Of a stretch of 12,329 nt of DNA, positions 1 through 6,023 are shown piece after piece (position 1 is the first letter of the stretch; every line of letters starts with the position of its first letter). Under the pieces are notes generated by a model, which had not been told where the DNA came from, made no database searches, and saw only the letters and a list, made by a program, of their open reading frames with translations. Origin of the DNA: Nitrosomonadales bacterium (lineage in GTDB: Bacteria > Pseudomonadota > Gammaproteobacteria > Burkholderiales > Gallionellaceae); the NCBI GenBank assembly GCA_016218465.1, contig JACREA010000060.1, positions 1 to 12,329 of the forward strand. Direction: 5' to 3'. A program made the position numbers and the translations under genes.

Positions 1-6
1 TAACCC

Positions 7-54
7 TGATGGGACTACTAGCCATTCGACTGATGAAACTACTAGCCATCCCAC
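7..54. repeat. Two tandem 24-bp repeat units at the left edge
   Basis: Positions 7-30 and 31-54 are consecutive 24-bp units with 20 of 24 identical bases. They share TGATG, then ACTACTAGCCAT, then a closing AC. The differing positions are GG versus AA after TGATG and two bases near the end. The second unit is also the left half of the longer 70-bp element at 23-92. The array may continue beyond position 1, which cannot be seen. In frame 3 the unit is 24 bp = 8 codons (reading LMxLLAIx), but I do not consider this a gene. Confidence 0.8.
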
Positions 55-92
55 TAAGCAACCAAAAGACGGTTGCCAAGTGGTTGGTTATA
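23..92 (+). repeat. 70-bp dispersed element, left copy
   Basis: This stretch recurs in the same orientation at 11823-11892 with 66 of 70 bases identical. The mismatches are at 26, 29, 40 and 55, and the last 37 bases (56-92) are perfect. Inside it, GCAACC (58-63) can pair with GGTTGC (71-76) around a 7-base loop. CAACCA (59-64) can alternatively pair with TGGTTG (81-86). No transposase or terminal inverted repeat is visible, so it looks like a non-autonomous intergenic repeat rather than an insertion sequence. Its right end abuts a GC hairpin at 94-107. Confidence 0.85.
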
Positions 93-679
93 AGCCCGCA
101 AGCGGGCAAGTCGCTGGTTATCCCCCGCAGAGTCCCCCTCTCTCTAACTCTCTCCCGCAAGCGGGAGAAAGGACAAACGAGAAAGGCAACCTTGAATCCT
201 CGGTAGAGGGGACGAACGATCGCTGCGCGAACCTCTCGTTCCACCTCGCCGATGAAAACGCGACCATCGCGCTGGCACGACGCCTTGCCGCGCGGCTCAA
301 GCCCGGCATGGTGATTTATCTGCAAGGCGATCTGGGAGCGGGCAAAACTACGCTGGTGCGCGGAGTGCTGGATGCACTGGGATACGCAGGGCGTGTGAAA
401 AGCCCCACCTATACGCTGGTTGAGCCGTACCATGCCTCTGGGTTAGACTTAAGGCACTTTGACTTGTACCGCCTGCACGACGAGGAGGAATGGGAAGCAG
501 CCGGATTCCGGGATGAGTTTGATGGACACAACATTTTTTTTATCGAATGGCCGGAAAAGGCGCAAGGGTTGATCCCGCAAGCCGACGTGGGATTCGGCTT
601 CGAAATCCTGATGCAAGGCCGCAAGGTGAAAATTCATGCCAATACGGAAATGGGTAAGCAATGCTTAGAGCAACTTTGA
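80..679 (+). CDS. tsaE: tRNA t6A biosynthesis ATPase TsaE (5' end uncertain)
   Basis: TsaE is the P-loop ATPase that works with TsaB/TsaD and TsaC to make the threonylcarbamoyl-adenosine modification at position 37 of ANN-decoding tRNAs, in the cytoplasm. From the GTG at 80 the product would be 199 residues, but the family is usually about 150. The recognisable domain starts only near residue 50 (nt about 227). Walker A GDLGAGKT is at residues 83-90, followed by KSPTYTLVEPY, HFDLYRL (127-132) and FIEWPE (154-159), all typical of TsaE. The first about 48 residues are encoded by repeat DNA (GC palindromes and the end of the 70-bp element) and resemble no TsaE N-terminus I know. Between 80 and 260 the frame has no ATG, GTG, TTG or ATT codon, and it has no stop back to position 2, so translation could also begin outside the window. 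The 3' end overlaps amiC by 19 bp, suggesting coupled translation. Identity is secure; the start is not. Confidence 0.9.
   Translation: MVGYKPASGQVAGYPPQSPPLSNSLPQAGERTNEKGNLESSVEGTNDRCANLSFHLADENATIALARRLAARLKPGMVIYLQGDLGAGKTTLVRGVLDALGYAGRVKSPTYTLVEPYHASGLDLRHFDLYRLHDEEEWEAAGFRDEFDGHNIFFIEWPEKAQGLIPQADVGFGFEILMQGRKVKIHANTEMGKQCLEQL
94..107. repeat. Short GC-rich palindrome next to the 70-bp element
   Basis: GCCCGC (94-99) and GCGGGC (102-107) form a perfect 6-bp stem with an AA loop. It has the same CCCGC-AA-GCGGG core as the larger palindromes at 151-168 and 7621-7642. The partial repeat of AAGTGGTTGGTTAT (78-91) as AAGTCGCTGGTTAT (108-121) brackets this hairpin. There is no T-run, so a terminator role is not indicated. 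Confidence 0.6.
151..200 (+). repeat. 50-bp palindrome-containing dispersed repeat, left copy
   Basis: TCTCCCGC (151-158) and GCGGGAGA (161-168) form an 8-bp stem with an AA loop, followed by a shared tail containing CAAACGAGAAAGGCAA. The reverse complement of 7591-7640 aligns to this stretch without gaps at 40 of 50 positions, so the two are inverted copies of one family. This copy lies inside the open frame leading into tsaE. From memory, palindromes with this CTCTCCCGC-AA-GCGGGAGAG core are common between genes in many proteobacterial genomes. Confidence 0.75.
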
Positions 680-1971
680 AGTGTATTGCACTCTCGCTCC
701 TGCTGTGGGTTCCACATGCACATGCCGCCATCGCCGTCAGCTCAACACGTGTCTGGCCGGCACAGGATTACACACGTCTGACAATCGAGTCTAAAAAACC
801 CATACGCCACAATATGTTCACCATAAGCAATCCAGATCGCCTGGTAATCGATCTGGAGAATGTGGAACTCGGCGAGCCGCTTAATAAGCTAACCGAAAAA
901 GTTGGCGACAACGACCCATACGTCAAAAGTGTGCGTGCCGCCCACTTCAAACCCGGCATAGTACGTTTGGTGCTGGATTTGAAAACCGAGGTAAAACCAC
1001 AGCTGTTCGTACTCAAACCGGTCAGCGAATACGGCTATCGTTTGGTGCTGGACGTATATCCCGCCCACCCGATAGACCCGCTGATGGCGTTGCTCGAGCA
1101 AACCAAAACCGCTATCCCGGAAGCTGCCAGCGCACCTACCGCGACCGATCAACCACAATCTGTCGAAGACAAACCACTTGCTGCTCAGGACGAAGACGTC
1201 ACCAAGCAACCGCTTCCTGTTGCCCCTCCCCAAAAATTCCCCGAATTGCGCGCTCGCACTTTAATCATCGCAATTGACGCAGGTCATGGCGGCGAAGACC
1301 CTGGCGCACGCGGCAGGCATGGCTCCCGCGAGAAGAACATTACGCTGGCGATTGCGCGCAAGGTAAAAACATTGATCGATGGGATGCCGAATATGCGCGG
1401 TGTGCTGATTCGCGATGGCGATTATTTTATCCCGCTCGTCGGGCGCGTCGCCAAAGCGCGCAAGGTGAATGCTGACTTATTCATCTCCATCCACGCCGAT
1501 GCCTTCATCAAGCCGAAAGCGCGCGGCTCGTCAGTGTTCGCACTTTCGGAACACGGCGCAACCAGCACTGCCGCGCGCTGGCTGGCAAAGAAGGAAAACG
1601 AGGCTGATTTAATCGGCGGCGTAAATCTTGCAGTAAAAGACCCCTACCTCGCACGCACTCTGTTAGACCTGTCGCAGACCGCCACCATCAATGACAGCAT
1701 GAAACTTGCCAAACATGTGCTGAATGAACTGGGCGACATCAACGATCTGCATCGCGGACGAGTGGAACAGGCCGGATTCGCCGTACTGAAATCTCCGGAA
1801 ATCCCATCCATCCTGGTCGAAACCGCTTTCATCAGCAACCCCAGCGAAGAGCGCCGCCTGAACGACAAAGGCTACCAGATGAAACTCGCCAATGCGATTC
1901 TAGGCGGCGTCAAACGTTACTTCGCACAGAATCCGGCACTTGCCAGGCCAAAATTTGCGCAGGCTGATTAG
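661..1971 (+). CDS. amiC: N-acetylmuramoyl-L-alanine amidase, AmiC type (AMIN + Amidase_3)
   Basis: A periplasmic zinc amidase of 436 residues that cuts the bond between muramic acid and the stem peptide of peptidoglycan, normally for daughter-cell separation. Residues 1-22 form a Sec signal peptide (hydrophobic core ALSLLLWV, likely cleavage after AHA). There is no twin-arginine motif. An AMIN domain, which targets septal peptidoglycan, spans about 25-133 (with the SNPDRLVIDLENV segment). A proline/alanine-rich linker (about 140-198) leads to the Amidase_3 domain (about 200-425). The zinc ligands H209 (DAGHGG), E224 (REKN) and H278 (SIHAD) and the catalytic E387 (VETAFISN) are all present. 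The insert at about 310-370 corresponds to the regulatory helix region of AmiA/B/C-type enzymes. Its ATG lies 19 bp inside the end of tsaE. Its stop overlaps the convergent cysM stop by 4 bp, and no terminator is seen between them. The symbol amiC rather than amiB rests on the AMIN architecture and is a family-level call. Confidence 0.95.
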   Translation: MLRATLKCIALSLLLWVPHAHAAIAVSSTRVWPAQDYTRLTIESKKPIRHNMFTISNPDRLVIDLENVELGEPLNKLTEKVGDNDPYVKSVRAAHFKPGIVRLVLDLKTEVKPQLFVLKPVSEYGYRLVLDVYPAHPIDPLMALLEQTKTAIPEAASAPTATDQPQSVEDKPLAAQDEDVTKQPLPVAPPQKFPELRARTLIIAIDAGHGGEDPGARGRHGSREKNITLAIARKVKTLIDGMPNMRGVLIRDGDYFIPLVGRVAKARKVNADLFISIHADAFIKPKARGSSVFALSEHGATSTAARWLAKKENEADLIGGVNLAVKDPYLARTLLDLSQTATINDSMKLAKHVLNELGDINDLHRGRVEQAGFAVLKSPEIPSILVETAFISNPSEERRLNDKGYQMKLANAILGGVKRYFAQNPALARPKFAQAD

Positions 1972-2882
1972 CCGGGAAACACACCCGTCGAAAGATAGCG
2001 GTCACCGCGATCACAGACGATGAACGCAATCACCGCATTCTCGACTTGTTGCGAAATCCGCAACGCGACACACAGCGCACCACCGGAAGAAACCCCGCAG
2101 AAAATACCCTCTTCGCGCGCAAGACGGCGCGTCATTTCCTCCGCATCCGGTTGACTCACATATTCCAGCCTGTCCACATTTTTGCCGTCATATATCTTTG
2201 GCAAATAGGCTTGAGGCCATTTGCGGATACCGGCTATCTGCGCGCCCTCCTCCGGCTGCACGCCAATGATCTGAATATCGTGATTCTGTTCCTTGAAGAA
2301 GCGTGAGCAGCCCATGATGGTGCCGGTAGTGCCCATGCTGCTGATAAAGTGTGTGAGCTTGCCATTGGTATCACGCCAGATTTCCGGCGCCGTACCCTCG
2401 TAATGCGCCAGCGGGTTGTCCGGATTGGCGAATTGGTCGAGGATGATACCCTTGCCTTGGTCGCGCATTTTTTCCGCCGTATCACGTGCCAGCTCCATGC
2501 TGCCCTCTTTTGCAGTCAGCACCAACTCCGCGCCAAATGCACGCATGGTCTGGCGGCGTTCCATACTCTGGTTTTCCGGCATCACCAGAATCATGCGGTA
2601 ACCGCGTACCGCCGCTGCCATCGCCAGCGCAATGCCGGTGTTGCCGCTGGTCGCCTCGATCAGCGTGTCACCGGGCTTGATGTCGCCGCGCTGCTCGGCA
2701 CGCATGATCATGTATAGCGCCGGACGGTCTTTCACTGAACCGGCAGGATTGTTGCCTTCCAGCTTGGCCAGCAGCACATTGCTGGTGTCACCAGAAATGC
2801 GCTTGAGCCTTGCAAGCGGAGTATTACCGACAAAATTTTCTATGGATGAATACATCGCAATGCTTTCATACGAGCGAGGCAT
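1968..2882 (-). CDS. cysM: Cysteine synthase B (O-acetylserine sulfhydrylase B)
   Basis: A PLP enzyme of 304 residues that makes cysteine from O-acetylserine and sulfide. CysM-type enzymes also accept thiosulfate. The Schiff-base lysine is K51 in NNPAGSVKDRP. The substrate loop SGNTG is at 79-83, the phosphate-binding GTTGT at 184-188 and GVSSGG at 263-268. EGAQIAGIRKWP and the C-terminal CDRGDRYLSTGVF are characteristic of CysM rather than CysK, and the length fits CysM. The ATG at 2882 is preceded by AGGAAG (2894-2889) at 6 bases. The alternative ATG at 2855 has no ribosome-binding site, so I chose 2882. The comEA-like stop lies only 3 bp upstream, so the two are probably co-transcribed. 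The 3' end converges on amiC with a 4-bp overlap. Confidence 0.96.
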   Translation of the reverse strand: MPRSYESIAMYSSIENFVGNTPLARLKRISGDTSNVLLAKLEGNNPAGSVKDRPALYMIMRAEQRGDIKPGDTLIEATSGNTGIALAMAAAVRGYRMILVMPENQSMERRQTMRAFGAELVLTAKEGSMELARDTAEKMRDQGKGIILDQFANPDNPLAHYEGTAPEIWRDTNGKLTHFISSMGTTGTIMGCSRFFKEQNHDIQIIGVQPEEGAQIAGIRKWPQAYLPKIYDGKNVDRLEYVSQPDAEEMTRRLAREEGIFCGVSSGGALCVALRISQQVENAVIAFIVCDRGDRYLSTGVFPG

Positions 2883-2885
2883 GAA

Positions 2886-3185
2886 TTACTTCCTGGCTGG
2901 TTTAGCCTCCTTCTTCAAATCAGCCTTGGCAGCAAGGTCCACGGTCAATTCGGAGCGCATGTTTGCCACCGACTTGTCGCCGAAGCCACTGACTTTTTTC
3001 AGGTCATCCACTTTCTTGAACGGGCCATTCTTGTTGCGGTATTCGATAATCGCTTGGGCTTTCTGCGGGCCGATACCATTCACGGATTCCAGCTCCGCCT
3101 TATCGGCTGTATTCAGGTTAACAGCAGCCATCGCTATACCGGAAAAGGCAAAAAATGCAAACAACACCAGCAGAAGTTTTTTCAT
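2886..3185 (-). CDS. ComEA-like secreted helix-hairpin-helix DNA-binding protein
   Basis: A small protein of 99 residues with an N-terminal Sec signal peptide (MKKLLLVLFAFFAFSGIAMA, probable cleavage after residue 20). It is followed by a tandem helix-hairpin-helix domain: VNLNTADKAELESVNGIGPQKAQAIIEYR (about 22-50), then FKKVDDLKKVSGFGDK (about 56-71). The tail is rich in lysine and alanine. This is the ComEA/HHH_3 family: periplasmic proteins that bind incoming double-stranded DNA during natural transformation. Single-domain ComEA proteins are widespread in betaproteobacteria, and presence alone does not prove competence. The ATG at 3185 has AAGGA (3196-3192) at 6 bases. It sits between hldD (61 bp upstream) and cysM (3 bp downstream), an order I recall from other betaproteobacteria. 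I leave the symbol blank because competence function is not shown here. Confidence 0.92.
   Translation of the reverse strand: MKKLLLVLFAFFAFSGIAMAAVNLNTADKAELESVNGIGPQKAQAIIEYRNKNGPFKKVDDLKKVSGFGDKSVANMRSELTVDLAAKADLKKEAKPARK
2889..2894 (-). promoter_or_regulatory. Ribosome-binding site deciding the cysM start
   Basis: AGGAAG on the minus strand, 6 bases before the ATG at 2882, lies within the last codons of the comEA-like gene. This supports the upstream ATG over the internal one at 2855 and suggests translational coupling. Confidence 0.6.
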
Positions 3186-3246
3186 TGTGTATCCTTTTCA
3201 AAAATATACGGCAAGCGCCGCAGACTCATTAACGAACGCAAACAAT

Positions 3247-4245
3247 CTAAGTTGACGCGCTTGATAAATAACTCACATACTTGGCCACGCCTTGCTCGAC
3301 ATTCAGGAACGGTTCGGTATAGCCGCTGTTGCGTAGCGCTGAGATGTCGGCTTGGGTATAGCTCTGGTATTTGCCGCGCAGTTGCTCCGGAAAAGGAATG
3401 TAGCTAATCAGTCCTTGCTGTTGCAGTTCGGCAAGGCTCAATGATGGCTTCCCCTCAGAGTTGCGTAATGTGTTGATGGTCGCTACTGCCACGTCGTTGA
3501 AGCTTTGCGCCTGCCCTGTGCCAAGATTGAAAATGCCGGATTTGTGCGGATTGTCGAGGAAATACATGTTTACCTTGACCACATCTTCTATCGAAACGAA
3601 ATCGCGCAGTTGCCCGCCGTTGGCGTAGCCGTCGCAACCTTCAAAGAGTTTCACCTTGCCACCGGCGCGATACTGGTTGAAGAAGTGCCAGGCAACCGAT
3701 GCCATACGCCCCTTGTGTTGTTCGCGCGGACCGTAAACATTGAAATAGCGCAGTCCGACAATTTGCGCATTGCGTTTTTGCCAGCGACGGCGAACAATCT
3801 GATCAAACAGAAACTTGGAATAGGCGTACACGTTCAGCGGGGCTTCGCATTCGCGGCTTTCCATGAATACGCTGCCACCGCCATATACCGAGGCAGACGA
3901 AGCATACAAGAACGGGATCTCTTCGTTCTGGCAGTAGTTCAACAACTCCAGCGTGTACTGGTAATTATTTTCCATCATATAACGCCCATCAGTTTCCATA
4001 GTATCGGAACATGCACCTTGATGAAGCACTGCGCTGACCAGCCCATCGAAAAAACCTTCCTGCAATTTTTCCAGAAAGTCTTCTTTGTCGAGGTAATCGG
4101 CAATTTCGCAATCGACAAGATTCCTGAACTTCTCGGCATGCTTGAGATTGTCCACCGCGATAATGTTGTGTTCACCGCGTTCATTAAGCGCCTTGACCAG
4201 GTTGGAACCGATAAAACCGGCAGCGCCGGTGACGATGTAGTACAT
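3247..4245 (-). CDS. hldD: ADP-L-glycero-D-manno-heptose-6-epimerase
   Basis: HldD, the last enzyme of ADP-heptose synthesis, inverts C6'' to give the ADP-L-glycero-D-manno-heptose used to build the LPS inner core. The 332-residue product is an extended SDR enzyme. It has the NADP-binding GAAGFIG motif at 7-13, S116 in YASSASVYG, and the Y140-xxx-K144 pair. K178 lies in YGPREQHKGRMAS. These positions match the catalytic residues I recall for the E. coli enzyme. I chose the ATG at 4245 because AAGGAG lies 7 bases upstream and MYYIVTGAAGFIG is the normal N-terminus. An upstream in-frame start at 4305 would add 20 residues made by the pyrimidine-rich arm of an inverted repeat and can be discounted. 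It lies 62 bp downstream of hldA, with a long hairpin between them. Confidence 0.97.
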   Translation of the reverse strand: MYYIVTGAAGFIGSNLVKALNERGEHNIIAVDNLKHAEKFRNLVDCEIADYLDKEDFLEKLQEGFFDGLVSAVLHQGACSDTMETDGRYMMENNYQYTLELLNYCQNEEIPFLYASSASVYGGGSVFMESRECEAPLNVYAYSKFLFDQIVRRRWQKRNAQIVGLRYFNVYGPREQHKGRMASVAWHFFNQYRAGGKVKLFEGCDGYANGGQLRDFVSIEDVVKVNMYFLDNPHKSGIFNLGTGQAQSFNDVAVATINTLRNSEGKPSLSLAELQQQGLISYIPFPEQLRGKYQSYTQADISALRNSGYTEPFLNVEQGVAKYVSYLSSAST

Positions 4246-4252
4246 ATTCAAA

Positions 4253-4258
4253 CTCCTT
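4253..4258 (-). promoter_or_regulatory. Ribosome-binding site deciding the hldD start
   Basis: AAGGAG on the minus strand, 7 bases before the ATG at 4245. It begins 3 bases after the base of the long hairpin at 4262-4340, so folding of that hairpin could affect access to it. Confidence 0.75.
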
Positions 4259-4261
4259 AAT

Positions 4262-4340
4262 GGAGAAGGGTGAAGAGGAAAGGGAGAAGGGTAACACCAG
4301 CGCACTCCTACCCTTCCCCCTTTCCCCTTCCCTCTTCTCC
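4262..4340. repeat. Long purine/pyrimidine inverted repeat between hldA and hldD
   Basis: The arms at 4262-4293 and 4309-4340 are reverse complements at 28 of 32 positions, separated by a 15-base loop. One arm is almost pure G/A (GGAGAAGGGTGAAGAGG), the other almost pure C/T. In the minus-strand transcript they would form a long imperfect stem. The right-hand arm supplies the last 10 codons of hldA (GEEGRGKGEG) and its stop. The left arm ends 3 bases before the hldD ribosome-binding site. No U-run follows, so it is unlikely to be an intrinsic terminator. It may shield the hldA mRNA 3' end, tune hldD translation, or be a dispersed repeat with no function. Confidence 0.8.
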
Positions 4341-5273
4341 CATGTCTTTAATGATTTCCTCGCGGCTGACCACCGCCGTGCCCAGCTTGCCCACAACGAT
4401 ACCTGCCGCACGATTGGCGATACGCATGGCATCGTGCATATCTGCACCGCTCGCCAGCATCACTGCCAGCGTAGCGATCACGGTATCGCCCGCACCGCTG
4501 ACATCGAACACTTCGCGCGTCTGCGTCGGTTCGTGCAGCACTTCATTGGCGCGATACAGACTCATGCCATCTTCACTGCGCGTGACCAGCAGCGCGTCGA
4601 GTTGCAATTCTGCACGAAGTTTTTCCGCTTTCGCGTTTAGTTCTGCCTCGGTTTTCCAACTGCCGGCTACTTCGCGAAACTCACTGCGATTCGGTGTGAG
4701 CAGCGTTGCGCCGCGATAGCGCTCGTAATCCTCCCCTTTGGGGTCAACCAACACCGGCTTGCCTGCTTCACGCACCAGTCTTAACATTTCGGCAATATGT
4801 GCCAATCCTCCCTTACCGTAATCGGAAAGGATCACCACATCTGCCATCGGCAGCTGCGAACGAAAGTCTGCCAGCGCGGCATGCAACACTTCGTGACTGG
4901 GCGGCGTTTCAAAATCAATACGCAACAACTGCTGATGCCGCGCAATGGCACGCAGTTTGATAATTGTCGAAATGCTGTCATCACGATGCAACAAGGCATT
5001 GAGATTGGAATGATGATTAAGCAGTCTCTCCAGACATGCGCCAGCTTCATCATTGCCGACGACGGACAACAAGGTAGCTTGCGCGCCGAGCGATGCAATG
5101 TTGCGCGCCACGTTGGCAGCACCACCGGGGCGTTCTTCGACACTTTCGATCTTGAGCACAGGAACAGGAGCCTCCGGCGATATACGGCTGACATCGCCGA
5201 ACAAGTAGCGGTCCAGCATCACATCGCCGACCACCAATATTCTTGCACCTTCGAACTTTGGCAGAACTACCAT
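4308..5273 (-). CDS. hldA: D-glycero-beta-D-manno-heptose-7-phosphate kinase (HldA / RfaE domain I)
   Basis: A PfkB/ribokinase-family sugar kinase that phosphorylates heptose 7-phosphate at C1 to the 1,7-bisphosphate in the ADP-heptose pathway. The product is 321 residues. The N-terminal motif ILVVGDVMLDRYLFGDVSRISPEAP is typical of RfaE. GGAANVARN is at 50-58, the anion-hole/catalytic motif DVSGAGDT is at 257-264 (D263), and TPNRSEF is at 193-199. The cytidylyltransferase-like domain of the fused E. coli HldE is absent, so this is the monofunctional form and a separate hldC (rfaE2) is expected elsewhere. The ATG at 5273 is chosen over 5294 because GGAGGG lies 5 bases upstream. The last 10 residues (GEEGRGKGEG) come from the inverted repeat at 4262-4340 and are not family sequence. 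It lies 48 bp downstream of pyrF. Confidence 0.96.
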   Translation of the reverse strand: MVVLPKFEGARILVVGDVMLDRYLFGDVSRISPEAPVPVLKIESVEERPGGAANVARNIASLGAQATLLSVVGNDEAGACLERLLNHHSNLNALLHRDDSISTIIKLRAIARHQQLLRIDFETPPSHEVLHAALADFRSQLPMADVVILSDYGKGGLAHIAEMLRLVREAGKPVLVDPKGEDYERYRGATLLTPNRSEFREVAGSWKTEAELNAKAEKLRAELQLDALLVTRSEDGMSLYRANEVLHEPTQTREVFDVSGAGDTVIATLAVMLASGADMHDAMRIANRAAGIVVGKLGTAVVSREEIIKDMGEEGRGKGEG

Positions 5274-5278
5274 GCAAG

Positions 5279-5284
5279 CCCTCC
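5279..5284 (-). promoter_or_regulatory. Ribosome-binding site deciding the hldA start
   Basis: GGAGGG on the minus strand, 5 bases before the ATG at 5273. It lies inside the longer frame that would start at 5294, so the shorter protein beginning MVVLPKFEG is favoured. Confidence 0.75.
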
Positions 5285-5321
5285 GTCTTTCCAATTCATA
5301 TCTGTCCTTCGCTTCTCAGGT

Positions 5322-6023
5322 TCATTCCTGGACTCCAATATCCTTGCAAATGTCGAGCAATGCCTGCAATGGATCCGCCGCTTGGGTAACCGGACGTCCG
5401 ATCACCAGATAGCTGGAGCCCGCTTGCAGTGCAGCTTGCGGAGTCATCACCCGTGACTGGTCATTCAAGCTGGCGTGCTCCGGACGAATGCCCGGCGTCA
5501 CCAGGCAAAATGCATTACCACAATGTTTGCGCAGCAGCGCAGCTTCCTGCGCAGAGCAGACCACGCCGTCCAGGCCGCTGTCGCGTGCCAGAGTTGCCAA
5601 ACGCAGCACCATCTCGGCAGGCGTGACATTGATGCCGATGTCGGAGAGATCTTCCTGTGCCATGCTGGTAAGTAAGGTCACTGCAATCAGCTTCGGCTTC
5701 CGTGTGCTGCCGGCAATTGCCTCACGCGACGCCTCCAGCATCTTGCGCCCGCCCAGCGCATGCACGTTGACCATCCACACACCCAAGCTGGCAGCGGCTT
5801 TGCAGGCCTGCGCGGCAGTATTGGGAATGTCGTGGAATTTCAGGTCGAGAAAAACCTCGAAACCGCGCCGCATGAGTTGTTCCAGCAGCGCCGGGCCGCT
5901 GGCGGTAAACAATTCCTTGCCAACTTTCAGGCGGCATAGCGAAGGCTGCAACCGCTCGGCCAGCGCATGCGCGGGTGCCGCAGATGGATAATCCAGCGCG
6001 ATGATTATTTTCGGGTCTTTCAT
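5322..6023 (-). CDS. pyrF: Orotidine 5'-phosphate decarboxylase
   Basis: Catalyses the last step of UMP synthesis, decarboxylation of orotidine 5'-phosphate. The 233-residue length is normal for the bacterial type. The active-site residues are visible: D11 (ALDY), K33 (RLKVGKE), and the D60-x-K62-xx-D65 array in FLDLKFHDIPNT. The C-terminal phosphate-binding segment SSYLVIGRPVTQAADP is also present. The ATG overlaps the lapB stop as ATGA (6020-6023). There is no strong ribosome-binding site, so translation is probably coupled to lapB. It sits between the LPS-control genes lapAB and the heptose genes hldA/hldD, within one minus-strand run. Confidence 0.97.
   Translation of the reverse strand: MKDPKIIIALDYPSAAPAHALAERLQPSLCRLKVGKELFTASGPALLEQLMRRGFEVFLDLKFHDIPNTAAQACKAAASLGVWMVNVHALGGRKMLEASREAIAGSTRKPKLIAVTLLTSMAQEDLSDIGINVTPAEMVLRLATLARDSGLDGVVCSAQEAALLRKHCGNAFCLVTPGIRPEHASLNDQSRVMTPQAALQAGSSYLVIGRPVTQAADPLQALLDICKDIGVQE

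Noticed and set aside
56..92. Integron attC site or phage attachment site in the 70-bp element
   Set aside because: The GTTATAA end does not fit the attC core pattern GTTRRRY, no integrase or tRNA is nearby, and the hairpins are too short.
9..206. 65-codon plus-strand frame starting in the tandem repeat (MGLLAIRLMKLLAIP...)
   Set aside because: It is made entirely of repeat DNA and palindromes. The matching frame at the right copy (11833-12006) shares only the repeat-coded part and then diverges. The four repeat mismatches give two silent and two leucine/glutamine changes, which does not show selection for protein.
2632..3255. Plus-strand frame spanning the antisense of cysM and the comEA-like gene
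   Set aside because: It crosses two well-supported minus-strand genes and shows no domain.
3505..4260. Plus-strand frame (251 codons) opposite hldD
   Set aside because: It is a shadow of hldD with no recognisable motif.
4243..4305. Longer HldD starting at 4305
   Set aside because: The extra 20 residues come from the C/T-rich inverted-repeat arm, and a strong ribosome-binding site serves the ATG at 4245.
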